This document shows positions 1 to 8,798 of a DNA stretch of 64,000 nucleotides, piece by piece. Source of the DNA: Pseudomonas fluorescens (GTDB lineage Bacteria; Pseudomonadota; Gammaproteobacteria; Pseudomonadales; Pseudomonadaceae); the NCBI RefSeq assembly GCF_900636825.1, contig NZ_LR134318.1:4770001-4834000 (forward strand). Reading direction: 5' to 3'. Under the pieces are notes generated by a model, which saw nothing but the letters and a program-made list of their open reading frames with translations, was not told the DNA's origin and ran no database searches. The translations under genes and the position numbers were made by a program. Within the stretch, counting starts at the first letter, position 1, and every line of letters begins with the position of its first letter.

Positions 1-90
1 CATCTGGGTGTCGAACACCCGGCTAGCGGCGGCACCACTTTCGTCCTCAGTTTACCGTTGCTAAGCCCTACACCTGCCGAGCCAATATGA
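1..90 (+). CDS. Sensor histidine kinase, C-terminal end (partial)
   Basis: The first 29 codons read in frame to a TGA at 88-90 and end a protein whose start lies outside the window. The residues GGTTFVLSLP match the last glycine box and final strand of a histidine kinase HATPase domain. The stop overlaps the ATG of the next gene (ATGA), so the two are translationally coupled. Kinase identity is inferred from this motif and from pairing with a DctD-like regulator, which would make it DctB-like. Only the tail is visible, so its sensed ligand cannot be judged. Confidence 0.7.
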   Translation, partial: HLGVEHPASGGTTFVLSLPLLSPTPAEPI

Positions 91-1415
91 ACCACGAACT
101 CAGTGTGCTGATCGTCGAAGACGACCCCCATGTGCTGCTCGGTTGTCAGCAGGCGCTGACGCTGGAAGACATTCCCTGCGTTGGCGTCGGCAGTGCCGAA
201 GAGGCATTGGAGCGGGTCGGCGATAACTTTGCCGGCATCGTCATCAGCGATATTCGCCTGCCGGGCATCGATGGCCTGGAGCTGTTGACCCGGCTCAAGC
301 AGCGTGACCGCAGTCTGCCGGTGGTGCTGATCACCGGCCACGGCGACATTTCCATGGCCGTCGGCGCAATGCAGAAAGGCGCCTATGACTTCATGGAAAA
401 ACCGTTCTCGCCGGAACGTCTGGTAGACGTGGCGCGGCGTGCGCTGGAGCAACGCAGCCTTGCTCGCGAAGTGTCATCGCTGCGCCGGCAACTGGCCGAA
501 CGCGATTCCCTTGAAGGGCGCATCATCGGTCGTTCACCGGCGATGCAGAACCTGCGCGAACTGATCGCCAATGTTGCCGACACCTCGGCCAACGTGTTGA
601 TCGAGGGTGAAACCGGCACCGGCAAGGAATTGGTCGCCCGCTGCCTGCACGATTTCAGTCGGCGTCACAGCAAACAATTCGTCGCGCTGAATTGCGGCGG
701 CCTGCCGGAAAACCTTTTCGAAAGCGAAATATTCGGCCACGAGGCCAACGCCTTCACCGGTGCCGGCAAACGCCGCATCGGCAAGATCGAACACGCTGAT
801 GGCGGCACGCTGTTTCTCGACGAAGTGGAGAGCATGCCGTTGCCGTTGCAGATCAAACTGCTGCGGGTGCTTCAGGAACGCACCCTCGAACGGCTCGGCT
901 CGAACCAAAGCGTTGCCGTGGATTGCCGGGTGATCGCGGCGACCAAATCCGATCTCGACGAGTCGAGCAAGGCTGGGGAATTCCGTAGCGACCTGTATTA
1001 CCGCCTCAACGTCGTGACTCTGGAATTGCCGCCGCTGCGCGAGCGCCGCGAAGACATTTTGCAACTGTTCGAACACTTCACTCAGCAGTCGGCGCTGCGT
1101 TTCGATCGCGCCCTGCCGGAGCTGGACAATCAGACCTTGTCCAATCTGATGAGCCACGACTGGCCGGGCAACGTGCGTGAACTGCGCAACGTCGCCGAAC
1201 GCTTCGCCCTCGGTTTGCCGGCGTTCAAGAAATCCGGCGCCAGCAGTGGCGGGCAAGGCCTGGCATTCGCCGAAGCGGTGGAAGCGTTCGAGCGCAACCT
1301 GCTCAATGACGCCCTGCAACGCAGTGGTGGCAACCTGACCCAAGCCAGTCTGGAACTGGGCATGGCCAAGACCACGCTGTTCGACAAAGTCAAAAAATAT
1401 GGCCTTAGCCATTAA
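87..1415 (+). CDS. Sigma-54-dependent response regulator, DctD-like
   Basis: NtrC-family activator of 442 residues. The N-terminal receiver domain (about 5-120) has the acidic pocket near VEDD and the phosphoacceptor Asp in VISDIRLPG. The central AAA+ ATPase (about 145-375) has Walker A GETGTGKE and Walker B GGTLFLDEVE. A Fis-type helix-turn-helix ends the protein. Phosphorylation by the upstream kinase should permit ATP-driven opening of sigma-54 promoters. The sigma-54 contact loop reads NAFTGA rather than GAFTGA. The KRRIGKIEHA stretch after it recalls C4-dicarboxylate regulators (DctD), but no dct transporter is in the window, so the target is inferred. Confidence 0.85.
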   Translation: MNHELSVLIVEDDPHVLLGCQQALTLEDIPCVGVGSAEEALERVGDNFAGIVISDIRLPGIDGLELLTRLKQRDRSLPVVLITGHGDISMAVGAMQKGAYDFMEKPFSPERLVDVARRALEQRSLAREVSSLRRQLAERDSLEGRIIGRSPAMQNLRELIANVADTSANVLIEGETGTGKELVARCLHDFSRRHSKQFVALNCGGLPENLFESEIFGHEANAFTGAGKRRIGKIEHADGGTLFLDEVESMPLPLQIKLLRVLQERTLERLGSNQSVAVDCRVIAATKSDLDESSKAGEFRSDLYYRLNVVTLELPPLRERREDILQLFEHFTQQSALRFDRALPELDNQTLSNLMSHDWPGNVRELRNVAERFALGLPAFKKSGASSGGQGLAFAEAVEAFERNLLNDALQRSGGNLTQASLELGMAKTTLFDKVKKYGLSH

Positions 1416-1426
1416 GCGAGAACCCT

Positions 1427-1765
1427 GTGGATCTACTGTTCAAAGCGCTGCTGGGCGCGGCGGTGGTGCTGCTCATCGCGGCGTTGTCGAAGACCAGAAA
1501 TTACTACATCGCAGGATTAGTGCCGCTGTTTCCGACGTTTGCGCTGATCGCCCATTACATCGTGGGCAAGGGCCGTTCGATTGAGGACTTGAAAACCACA
1601 ATCGTCTTCGGCATGTGGTCGGTCATTCCGTACTTCGTGTACCTGGCGACGTTGTACGTGATGGTGGATCGCCTGCGGCTGGAGGCGTCGCTGGCGGTCG
1701 CGGCGGTGGCGTGGTTGATCGCCGCCACTGTTTTGGTCACCGTGTGGGTTCGGCTACATAGCTGA
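1427..1765 (+). CDS. glpM: GlpM family membrane protein
   Basis: Small protein of 112 residues, almost entirely hydrophobic, with about four membrane segments. The stretch YYIAGLVPLFPTFALIAHY is characteristic of GlpM, an inner-membrane protein of pseudomonads named from the glycerol-3-phosphate region and linked to alginate production in P. aeruginosa. Its biochemical role is unknown. Translation starts at a GTG (1427) preceded by an AAGCGAG element. It lies 11 nt after the response regulator and may be co-transcribed. A REP pair follows directly. Confidence 0.75.
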   Translation: MDLLFKALLGAAVVLLIAALSKTRNYYIAGLVPLFPTFALIAHYIVGKGRSIEDLKTTIVFGMWSVIPYFVYLATLYVMVDRLRLEASLAVAAVAWLIAATVLVTVWVRLHS

Positions 1766-1770
1766 TCCGT

Positions 1771-1869
1771 GTAGGAGCTGCCGCAGGCTGCGATCTTTTG
1801 ATCTTGTTTTTTCAAAATCAAGATCAAAAGATCGTCCAATCGCGGCCCGAGCCTGCGGCAGCTCCTACA
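1771..1869. repeat. REP pair, GTAGGAGCTGCCG type
   Basis: Two inverted copies of the P. fluorescens palindromic unit (GTAGGAGCTGCCGCAGGC ... GCCTGCGGCAGCTCCTAC) face each other across a GATC-rich centre. The pair sits between convergent glpM and the DsbA-family gene, where it may also limit read-through. Confidence 0.9.
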
Positions 1870-1880
1870 AGGACGTATTC

Positions 1881-2549
1881 TCAGCCGTTGACGGTGCCGC
1901 CTTTGGTCTCGGCCATGATCTGCCGGATCGCGCCCACAAACGTGTCGACCGGTTGCCCGCCCGTCACTGCGTACTGGCCGTTGAACACCACCGTCGGCAC
2001 CGAACTCACCCCGCGCTGCAACCACAGCTGCTCTTCCTCGCGCACCTCATCGGCAAATTCGTCCGAGGCCAGAATCGCTTCTGCGCGCTGGCGATCCAGC
2101 CCGACGCTTTCAGCAATCTGCGCCAGTTGGCGATGATCGGATGGATTAGCGCCGTCGCTGAAATAAGCCTTCAGCAACGCCTGCTTCAGCGACAACTGCA
2201 AGTCTTCCAGCCCAGCCCAATACAACAACCGGTGCGCATCGAAGGTGTTGTAAATGCGGCTGTTGCCATCGGTGCGAAAAGCAAAACCGAGTTCGGCACC
2301 ACGGGCGCGAATCGCCTCGCGATTCTTTTGCGACTGCTCAGGCGTCGAGCCGTATTTCTCCTGGATGTGTTCGGCGATGTTCTGGCCGTCCGCGCCCATT
2401 TTCGGATTCAGCTCGAACGGCTGGAAACGGATTTCGGCCTGCACCTCGTCGCGCAGAATCTGCAGCGCTTCCAGCAAGCCGTACAAACCGACGACGCACC
2501 AGGGGCAGGAAACGTCGCTGACAAAGTCGATCTTCAAGGCAGAACTCAT
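1881..2549 (-). CDS. DsbA family oxidoreductase, FrnE-like
   Basis: Thioredoxin-fold protein of 222 residues with the active-site motif CPWC at Cys15-Cys18, followed by the long alpha-helical insertion typical of the FrnE/2-hydroxychromene-2-carboxylate isomerase branch. The conserved SVPTVVFNGQYAVTGGQ near the C-terminus carries the cis-proline before the last strand. There is no signal peptide, so it acts in the cytoplasm, probably as a dithiol oxidoreductase in oxidative stress. The start at 2549 has a GAGG seven bases upstream, favouring it over an in-frame ATG at 2588. It ends convergently with glpM. Confidence 0.85.
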   Translation of the reverse strand: MSSALKIDFVSDVSCPWCVVGLYGLLEALQILRDEVQAEIRFQPFELNPKMGADGQNIAEHIQEKYGSTPEQSQKNREAIRARGAELGFAFRTDGNSRIYNTFDAHRLLYWAGLEDLQLSLKQALLKAYFSDGANPSDHRQLAQIAESVGLDRQRAEAILASDEFADEVREEEQLWLQRGVSSVPTVVFNGQYAVTGGQPVDTFVGAIRQIMAETKGGTVNG

Positions 2550-2615
2550 CACACACCTCGCGGGGGGAATCGTGCGGAAAATATGCACGATACACCACCC
2601 GAATCACCTGCCCTT

Positions 2616-2699
2616 GTAGGAGCTGCCGCAGGCTGCGATCTTTTGATCCTGATCTTGAAAAACAAAGGCAAAAGATCGCAGCCTTCGGCAGCTCCTGCA
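2616..2699. repeat. REP pair, GTAGGAGCTGCCG type
   Basis: Inverted pair of the same unit as at 1771, between two minus-strand genes. The second arm reads CAGCTCCTGC, a one-base departure from the usual CAGCTCCTAC. Confidence 0.9.
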
Positions 2700-2723
2700 G
2701 GGGACGACGTTACGTACAACGGA

Positions 2724-3758
2724 TCAGAGCAGATTCTTACCTACAATCGGCTCAATCTGCGCCCAGTGCGGAGAGTCTTCACGATGCGCCTGCAGATACG
2801 GCAACACGGCCCCGAGCAACGGTTCCTTGAACGCCTCCTGAAAACGATGGGCCAGCCCCGGAATCAGGCGTAATTGACTGCCACGGATATGCGCCGCCAG
2901 ATGTACGCCGTGCATCACCGGCAGCAACGGATCAGCCGTGCCATGCACCACCAACGTCGGCACGCGCAGGCGGTTGAGCAGCGGCACGCGGCTGGGCTCG
3001 GCGAGGATTGCCATGATCTGCCGCTTCACGCCTTCGGGGTTGAACGCGCGGTCGTATGACGCCGCCGCTTGCTGCAACAACGCCTGCCGATCATCGGTCA
3101 CCGTCGGGCTACCCAACGCCGCCAGCAAATCGGCCTGCTGCTCCAGCGCTATCGCGCGATTCGGTGCGCCGCGACGCGCCAGTAATTGCACCAGCGCTGC
3201 GCTGGGAGCGGGCAATCCTTCCGCGCCGGAGCTGGTCATGATCAACGTCAGACTCTCGACCCGCTGCGGCGCCATCGCTGCCATGTGCTGGGCGATCATG
3301 CCGCCCATGCTCACGCCCAACACATGAAATTGCTCGACGTGCAGCGAGTCCATCAGGCCCAGCGCGTCATCGGCCATATCCGTCAGGCTGTACGGCGCCG
3401 ACACCGGCAGTCCGAGTTTGTAGCGCAGCACTTCGAAGGTCAGATTGGCCTCGACTGGCGTCTGCCGCCAGGTCGACAAGCCGACGTCGCGGTTGTCGTA
3501 ACGGATCACCCGAAAACCCTGCTGGCACAGCGCGACCACCACTTCATCGGGCCAGTGAATCAATTGCCCGCCCAGGCCCATCACCAACAGCAATGCCGGG
3601 TCGGAAGCACGACCAATGCTCTGATAAGCGAGGCTGACTTGCGGCAGATCGACATGTTCGGTGGGCACGTTGACGTCGCAACGCGCTGCCGCCATCGACT
3701 GTGTGAAGAACAAAAGCGCGGCCAACAGCGCCGCTATGGATAAAAACATCTTGTGCAT
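2724..3758 (-). CDS. Exported alpha/beta hydrolase
   Basis: Protein of 344 residues from the ATG at 3758. An N-terminal signal peptide (about 1-24, hydrophobic LSIAALLAALLFF then SMAAA) predicts periplasmic location. The fold signature is clear: oxyanion-hole segment LVMGLGGQ, nucleophile elbow GVSMGG (Ser150), acid Asp275 in HGTADPL and His303 in GLAHRF. Substrate is unknown; relatives are annotated only as hydrolases. It is divergent from metR with about 200 bases between, so a shared control region is possible. The upstream in-frame extension to 3908 lacks signal-peptide character. Confidence 0.85.
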   Translation of the reverse strand: MHKMFLSIAALLAALLFFTQSMAAARCDVNVPTEHVDLPQVSLAYQSIGRASDPALLLVMGLGGQLIHWPDEVVVALCQQGFRVIRYDNRDVGLSTWRQTPVEANLTFEVLRYKLGLPVSAPYSLTDMADDALGLMDSLHVEQFHVLGVSMGGMIAQHMAAMAPQRVESLTLIMTSSGAEGLPAPSAALVQLLARRGAPNRAIALEQQADLLAALGSPTVTDDRQALLQQAAASYDRAFNPEGVKRQIMAILAEPSRVPLLNRLRVPTLVVHGTADPLLPVMHGVHLAAHIRGSQLRLIPGLAHRFQEAFKEPLLGAVLPYLQAHREDSPHWAQIEPIVGKNLL

Positions 3759-3962
3759 GAAAAATACCGAAACGCAGAACCCCAGTAGAGCGCGAGTCTG
3801 ATGAAGTTTGTGCAAGCGCGCTGCCACAGTTGCGTGACAGTTTGATGAAGACTGCCGAGCGGTCGTCGCGCCCAGGCTCGCACACTCTGTCGACAGCTCG
3901 AGCAACATGAGACAAACTCACCGCCATCGCTGAAACAGCAAATTCTGCTCATGGAGCCATCG

Positions 3963-4880
3963 GTGCTTGAAATCCGCCACCTGAAAACCCTGCACGCCTT
4001 GCGCGAAGCCGACAGCCTGGTCGACGCCGCTGACCGCCTCCATCTGACGCAATCGGCGCTGTCTCACCAGTTCAAGGAACTGGAAGAGCGCATGGGCATG
4101 CAATTGTTTGTACGCAAGACCAAACCGGTGCGTTTCACCAGCGCCGGTTTACGCCTGCTGCAACTGGCCGACGCGACCCTGCCATTGCTGCGCGCCGCCG
4201 AGCGCGACATCAGCCGCTTGGCCGGTGGCACGGCCGGTCGCTTGCACATGGCGATCGAGTGCCACAGTTGTTTTCAATGGCTGATGCCGACCATCGACCA
4301 GTTCCGCGATGCGTGGCCGGAGGTCGAACTGGATCTGGCATCGGGGTTTGCCTTCGCCCCACTGCCGGCCCTGGCGCGCGGCGATCTCGATCTGGTGGTG
4401 ACCTCCGATCCACTGGAAATTGCCGGTATCACTTATGTGCCGCTGTTTACCTATGAAGCGATGCTCGCGGTGGCCAATCAGCATGCATTGGCGAGCAAGC
4501 CGTACATCGTGGCGGAAGACCTGCTGACGGAAACGCTGATCACTTATCCGGTGGAGCGTGATCGGCTGGATATCTTTACGCGGTTCCTCGAACCGGCCGA
4601 TATCGAACCGGCGCAGGTACGCACGTCCGAGCTGACGGTGATGATGATGCAACTGGTCGCCAGCGGCCGCGGCGTATGCGGCATGCCGCATTGGGCGCTG
4701 CACGAATACAGCTCGCGCGGGTACGTGAAAGCCAAACGCTTGGGCGAGAAAGGTCTGTTTGCGACGCTCTATGCAGCGATTCGCACCGACATGCTCGATG
4801 CGCCGTACATGCGCGATTTCCTGTTGACGGCGAAGGACACTTCGTTTTCGACCTTGGACGGTGTGAGCGCGGTCCGTTAA
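3963..4880 (+). CDS. metR: LysR-type transcriptional regulator MetR
   Basis: LysR regulator with an N-terminal winged helix-turn-helix containing TQSALSHQFKELEERMG, followed by a substrate-binding domain. The segments FVRKTKPVRFT, AIECHSCFQWL and LDLVVTSD match MetR, the homocysteine-responsive activator of metE and other methionine genes. The GTG at 3963 is chosen because a GGAG lies six bases upstream and the product then begins (f)MLEIRHLKTL as in the family. An ATG at 3951 would add four residues but has no ribosome site. No met biosynthetic gene adjoins it. Confidence 0.85.
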   Translation: MLEIRHLKTLHALREADSLVDAADRLHLTQSALSHQFKELEERMGMQLFVRKTKPVRFTSAGLRLLQLADATLPLLRAAERDISRLAGGTAGRLHMAIECHSCFQWLMPTIDQFRDAWPEVELDLASGFAFAPLPALARGDLDLVVTSDPLEIAGITYVPLFTYEAMLAVANQHALASKPYIVAEDLLTETLITYPVERDRLDIFTRFLEPADIEPAQVRTSELTVMMMQLVASGRGVCGMPHWALHEYSSRGYVKAKRLGEKGLFATLYAAIRTDMLDAPYMRDFLLTAKDTSFSTLDGVSAVR

Positions 4881-4888
4881 AAGCCAAA

Positions 4889-4961
4889 TCAAAAGATCGC
4901 AGCCTTCGGCTCCTACCGGGTTCTGTGCAGGAGCTGCCGAAGGCTGCGATCTTTTTGATCT
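4889..4961. repeat. REP pair, inverted arrangement and shortened
   Basis: Two REP arms face in the reverse order from the other sites: GATCGCAGCCTTCGGCTCCTAC, then GCAGGAGCTGCCGAAGGC. The first arm lacks the GCAG before CTCCTAC, so the pair is asymmetric. It separates convergent metR and the acetyltransferase gene. Confidence 0.85.
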
Positions 4962-5468
4962 CTATGGCTGAGGGATTTCACGCCACATATGGATCTTGTC
5001 GAAGTAATCTTCGCCGACCCGCACCGCCAAAGGCTCAAGGCCGAACTGGATAAAACCGCAGCGCTCATAGAGCTTGAACGCCGCGTCATTGCCCGCAGTA
5101 ACCGTCAGCTGTATCAGCTTCAACGCCGGATGGTTCTGCGCTTCGGCCAGTGCCGCTTGCACCAGTTCGAACGCCAAACCGTGCTGGCGAAAATCCGCCG
5201 ACACATACATGCCGAACAGCGTGGCCTTGTGTCGTGCCTTTTCACGCGGTTCCAACGCCAGTCCGACAATTCCGGCCAACTGCCCCGCCTCAAACGCCCC
5301 CAGCAGCACATCCAGCTTGCTGGTCAGCCGCCCTTCCCACCAACTCAACGGCATCACTGCCCGTTCGCGCACGCTGGAGGTGAACGCCTGCGGATGACGA
5401 TCATAGGCTTCGAGCATGAGTGCGCGGTAAGCCAGGGCATGACTGGCGTCCAGCCGTTCGATCCACAT
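4962..5468 (-). CDS. GNAT family N-acetyltransferase
   Basis: Protein of 168 residues with the acetyl-CoA-binding motif A of the GNAT fold, seen as LFGMYVSADFRQHGLAFELV (R-x-x-G-x-A core), and motif B near NDAAFKLYERCGF. It transfers an acetyl group to an amine; the acceptor is not evident. Its start lies one base after the stop of the upstream LysE gene, so the two are surely in one transcript. Function beyond the family is not assigned. Confidence 0.85.
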   Translation of the reverse strand: MWIERLDASHALAYRALMLEAYDRHPQAFTSSVRERAVMPLSWWEGRLTSKLDVLLGAFEAGQLAGIVGLALEPREKARHKATLFGMYVSADFRQHGLAFELVQAALAEAQNHPALKLIQLTVTAGNDAAFKLYERCGFIQFGLEPLAVRVGEDYFDKIHMWREIPQP

Positions 5469-5469
5469 T

Positions 5470-6108
5470 TCAGGCAGTCCGCCGCTGTTCGAGCATCAAG
5501 CGTACGGCGAGACCGCCGAGCACCATGCCCATAAAATAACGCTGCACCGCCAGCCACGTTGGGTTGCGCACAAACCACGAAGCGATTCCCGCCGCGAACA
5601 GCGCGATCAACAGGTTGACGCTGAAGCTGACGCTGATCTGCGTCAGGCCAAGAATGATGCTCTGGACGAACACTGAACCGTGCTCAGGCGTGATGAATTG
5701 CGGAAACACCGAAAGATAAAAAACGGCGATTTTCGGGTTCAGGGCACTGGTGAGAAAGCCCATGGTGATCAGTTTGCGTGACGAATCGGGCGGCAGTTGT
5801 TGCGCCTCGAACGGCGAGCGCGCGCCGGGTTTCACCGCTTGCCAGGCCAGCCACAGCAGGTACAGCGCGCCGGCCCACTTCAACACTTCATAGGCCATCG
5901 GCACCGCGAGAAAAACTGCCGTCAAACCGGCAGCGGCTGCAAACATGTGCACAAAGAATCCGCCGACCACACCGAGCAGCGAGGTCACTCCGGCCTTGCG
6001 TCCCTGGCAAATCGAACGCGAGATCAGGTAGACCATGTTCGGCCCCGGCGTCAGCACCATCAGCAACGCAGCAGCAGCAAAAATCAGCAAGTCCGGGAGC
6101 GGGATCAT
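5470..6108 (-). CDS. LysE/RhtB family amino-acid exporter
   Basis: Membrane protein of 212 residues with about six hydrophobic segments. The early PGPNMVYLISRSI motif and the following GRKAGVTSLLGVVGGFFVH stretch are diagnostic of the LysE/RhtB exporter family, which expels amino acids such as threonine, homoserine lactone or arginine. The substrate cannot be read from sequence. The gene begins the unit that continues into the GNAT gene one base downstream, and a NUDIX gene lies 23 bases upstream on the same strand. Confidence 0.85.
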   Translation of the reverse strand: MIPLPDLLIFAAAALLMVLTPGPNMVYLISRSICQGRKAGVTSLLGVVGGFFVHMFAAAAGLTAVFLAVPMAYEVLKWAGALYLLWLAWQAVKPGARSPFEAQQLPPDSSRKLITMGFLTSALNPKIAVFYLSVFPQFITPEHGSVFVQSIILGLTQISVSFSVNLLIALFAAGIASWFVRNPTWLAVQRYFMGMVLGGLAVRLMLEQRRTA

Positions 6109-6131
6109 GGCAAAGTCCTTTGCGTGGATGA

Positions 6132-6566
6132 TCAGGCGATTGCGTTCAGCGAGGCTCGATAAAACGGCAGGATCACATCGCGTGTCAATGGCGCCAGGAT
6201 GACATCGCCGTCAGTAGCCGGATCAATCCAGATCACTTCTTCGATTTCCGCCGCCGGGAATACTTCGGTATTGATCGTCAGCTGATAGATATCTGCCTGT
6301 ACGACAAATCCCGGCTCGTTGGCGGCTGGGGCAGAAAACTGGCCAAGGAAGATCGCCTGCGCTGGATCGATCCGCAGATCCAGCTCCTCTTCCAGCTCAC
6401 GAACCAGCGCGTGCACCGGCAGCTCATGCGCGTCGATCTTGCCGCCCGGTTGCATGAATGCGCTGGTGCCGCGTTTGCGTACCAAAAGGGTCTGGCCATG
6501 GTCGTTGAGCAGCAGCGCAGCGGCGATGCGGATGATGCGGGGCGAAGCGGCGGATGTCGGTGTCAT
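6132..6566 (-). CDS. NUDIX hydrolase
   Basis: Protein of 144 residues carrying the Nudix box at about 41-65: GGKIDAHE, seven residues, then RELEEELDL. The usual glycine before the last hydrophobic position is Asp here. The metal-binding glutamates of REXXEE are intact. It should hydrolyse a nucleoside diphosphate linked to another moiety; the substrate is unknown. The ATG at 6566 is chosen because the upstream in-frame extension to 6707 is not family-like. It probably heads a three-gene unit with the LysE and GNAT genes. Confidence 0.85.
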   Translation of the reverse strand: MTPTSAASPRIIRIAAALLLNDHGQTLLVRKRGTSAFMQPGGKIDAHELPVHALVRELEEELDLRIDPAQAIFLGQFSAPAANEPGFVVQADIYQLTINTEVFPAAEIEEVIWIDPATDGDVILAPLTRDVILPFYRASLNAIA

Positions 6567-6780
6567 GAGTCGGAAAATGCCTTGTGCGAAAAGGTCGCAG
6601 GATCCCATGCCCGATCCGCTCGCGTCATCAGAAGATCCCTGCAAGGAGCATCCCGGTTCAGCCAGACTTTGACGACAAGTCCGCCCAAAAGCTCGGAAAT
6701 TTCCCACTCGCGAGTTTGGTAGCGTTACTCACCGCTGCCCGGCAGCCAGTCGCTACGTCGCCCAAGAGGAAAAACGCTGT

Positions 6781-7281
6781 ATGTCTGACATTTCGACGCT
6801 CAAGGAAAAGAACAATCTCAAGACGTTTCATCTCATTCTGCTCACCTTGATCACGATGGGACTCTACCCGCTTGTATGGCTGTACAAAACTGCAACTGTG
6901 GTTGAGGAGGTCACCCGGATCAAGACATTGAGCCACGCCGGTCTGGTCGCTTATCTGGTGTTCTGTGGTCTCGGCGGAATCTTTTTCGCCATACCTCACC
7001 TGTGGTTCATAGCCACCGGGTATGCGGTGACGGTCGTTGCCCAGCTCATCGCGATTGCCTGGTGCTTTCGAGTTCGCAGAGCCTTGCGCGCCTACACGCT
7101 GACCCAGCACAACTTTGAACTGCGAATGAACCGCTTGTATTCGGTCCTGTTCGGCTTCTGTCACATCAATTACTGCATCAACGATATGGCCAGGGCCAAG
7201 CACAAACATGATCAGAAACGACAAACGCCTGAGGGACAGGTAACGGCATGGATAAAAAAAGTCTTGAGCCGAGTGAAGTAG
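6781..7281 (+). CDS. DUF4234 domain membrane protein
   Basis: Protein of 166 residues with hydrophobic segments at about 16-35, 53-78 and 80-98. The first carries the TMGLYPLVWLYK pattern of DUF4234 proteins. The C-terminal part is basic and likely cytoplasmic. Function of the family is unknown. An AGAGG lies about eleven bases before the ATG, a wide spacing. Base composition appears lower in G+C than its neighbours, which may hint at a separate origin. It converges on the permease gene across a shared terminator. Confidence 0.75.
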   Translation: MSDISTLKEKNNLKTFHLILLTLITMGLYPLVWLYKTATVVEEVTRIKTLSHAGLVAYLVFCGLGGIFFAIPHLWFIATGYAVTVVAQLIAIAWCFRVRRALRAYTLTQHNFELRMNRLYSVLFGFCHINYCINDMARAKHKHDQKRQTPEGQVTAWIKKVLSRVK

Positions 7282-7325
7282 CTGCAGCGTAACGCTTACG
7301 ATCGTCTGCCGGCGAACCAGCGACA

Positions 7326-7356
7326 AAAAAGCCCCGATCTCGCGACCGGGGCTTTG
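7326..7356. terminator. Bidirectional rho-independent terminator
   Basis: A hairpin with AGCCCC and GGGGCT arms is flanked by an A-run on the left and a T-rich stretch on the right. It can stop the DUF4234 transcript on the plus strand and the permease transcript on the minus strand. Confidence 0.85.
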
Positions 7357-7376
7357 TTGTTTTCAGCGGTTGAAAC

Positions 7377-8798
7377 TTACGACACTGAACGCGCCGTGCC
7401 TTGCGACACTGGCGTCGGTTGCAGCTTGAACACGTAGAACAATACCGTCAGCAGCACCAGAAACGCCGGGCCGACATACAGCGCCACGCGGGTGTCCGGG
7501 AAGTACGCCATCAGGCCGACCACCAGCACCAGAAACGCCAGTGCGAAGTAGGAGCTGACCGGGTACAGCCACATTTTGTACTGGAGGCCGGCGCGTTCGC
7601 TGGCGCTCAGGCCTTTGCGGAATTTCAGCTGGGCCAGCAGGATCATCGCCCAGGTCCAGATCGCGCCGAAGGTTGCAATAGAGGTCACCCAGACGAAGAC
7701 TTTTTCCGGCACCAGATAGTTGAGCAGCACGCCGATCAGCAGCGCGGCGATCGACAACAGCAACGCGCGACGCGGTACACCATTGTTCGAGGTTTTGGCG
7801 AAACCCGCCGGCGCCTGGCCGTTCTGCGCCAGGCTGTAAAGCATGCGCCCGGTGCTGAAGATGCCGCCATTGCATGACGACAGCGCTGCGGTGATCACCA
7901 CGAAGTTGATGATGCCCGCCGCGGTCTTGATGCCCAGACGTTCGAATGTCATCACGAACGGACTGCCCTGAGTGCCGATTTCGTTCCACGGATAGATCGA
8001 CAGGATCACGAACAATGCGCCGACATAGAACAGCAGAATCCGCCAGAATACCGAGCCGATGGCATCCGGAATGGTTTTTTGCGGGTTCTTCGCTTCACCG
8101 GCGGTCAGGCCGATCATCTCGACACCGAGGTAGGCGAACATGACCATCTGCAGTGACATCAGCACGCCGGTCACGCCGTTGGGCATGAAGCCGCCGTGAG
8201 CCCAGAGATTGGAAATACCCAGCGCTACGCCGTCGTTGCCGAAACCGAAAGCGATGATGCCGACGCCGCCGATGACCATCGCAATGATGGTGACGATCTT
8301 GATCAGGGCGAACCAGAATTCGAACTCACCGAAGGCCTTCACCGCAATCAGGTTGATCGAACCCATGCTGATCAGCGCTGCGAGGGCCCAGATCCAGCGC
8401 GGGACATCAGGGAACCAGATGCCCATGTACACCGCCACTGCGGTGATTTCCGCGACGCAGGTCACCAGCCACAGGAACCAATAGTTCCAGCCAGTGAGAA
8501 AACCTGCCAGCGGGCCGAGATAATCTTGCGCGTAGCGGCTGAATGAGCCGGCGACCGGGTTATGCACAGCCATCTCGCCAAGCGCACGCATGATCACGAG
8601 GATCGCCAGGCCACCGAGAATGTAGGAAATCATGATCGCCGGGCCGGCCATTTCGATGGCCTTGGCCGAACCGAGAAACAGACCGACGCCGATACAGGCA
8701 CCGAGCGCCATCAGGCGAATGTGCCGTTCGCCGAGTTCACGTTTGAGCGGACCGCCCTGAGCGGTGTCGCCGTGAGGCAGGTGATTGCCGACTGGCAT
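7377..8798 (-). CDS. Amino acid permease, ProY/HutT-like (APC superfamily)
   Basis: Transporter of 473 residues with about twelve membrane spans. The N-terminal LKRELGERHIRLMALGACIGVGLFLGSA contains the substrate-contacting GxGLF loop of the amino acid-polyamine-cation superfamily. LGEMAVHNPVAGSFSRYA and QMVMFAYLGVEMIGLTAGEAKNP resemble the enteric ProY/GabP/AnsP group. Likely substrate is proline, histidine or another neutral or basic amino acid, imported by proton symport. The ATG at 8798 has a GAGG eight bases upstream; earlier in-frame ATGs lack one. No catabolic gene is adjacent to settle the substrate. Confidence 0.85.
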   Translation of the reverse strand: MPVGNHLPHGDTAQGGPLKRELGERHIRLMALGACIGVGLFLGSAKAIEMAGPAIMISYILGGLAILVIMRALGEMAVHNPVAGSFSRYAQDYLGPLAGFLTGWNYWFLWLVTCVAEITAVAVYMGIWFPDVPRWIWALAALISMGSINLIAVKAFGEFEFWFALIKIVTIIAMVIGGVGIIAFGFGNDGVALGISNLWAHGGFMPNGVTGVLMSLQMVMFAYLGVEMIGLTAGEAKNPQKTIPDAIGSVFWRILLFYVGALFVILSIYPWNEIGTQGSPFVMTFERLGIKTAAGIINFVVITAALSSCNGGIFSTGRMLYSLAQNGQAPAGFAKTSNNGVPRRALLLSIAALLIGVLLNYLVPEKVFVWVTSIATFGAIWTWAMILLAQLKFRKGLSASERAGLQYKMWLYPVSSYFALAFLVLVVGLMAYFPDTRVALYVGPAFLVLLTVLFYVFKLQPTPVSQGTARSVS

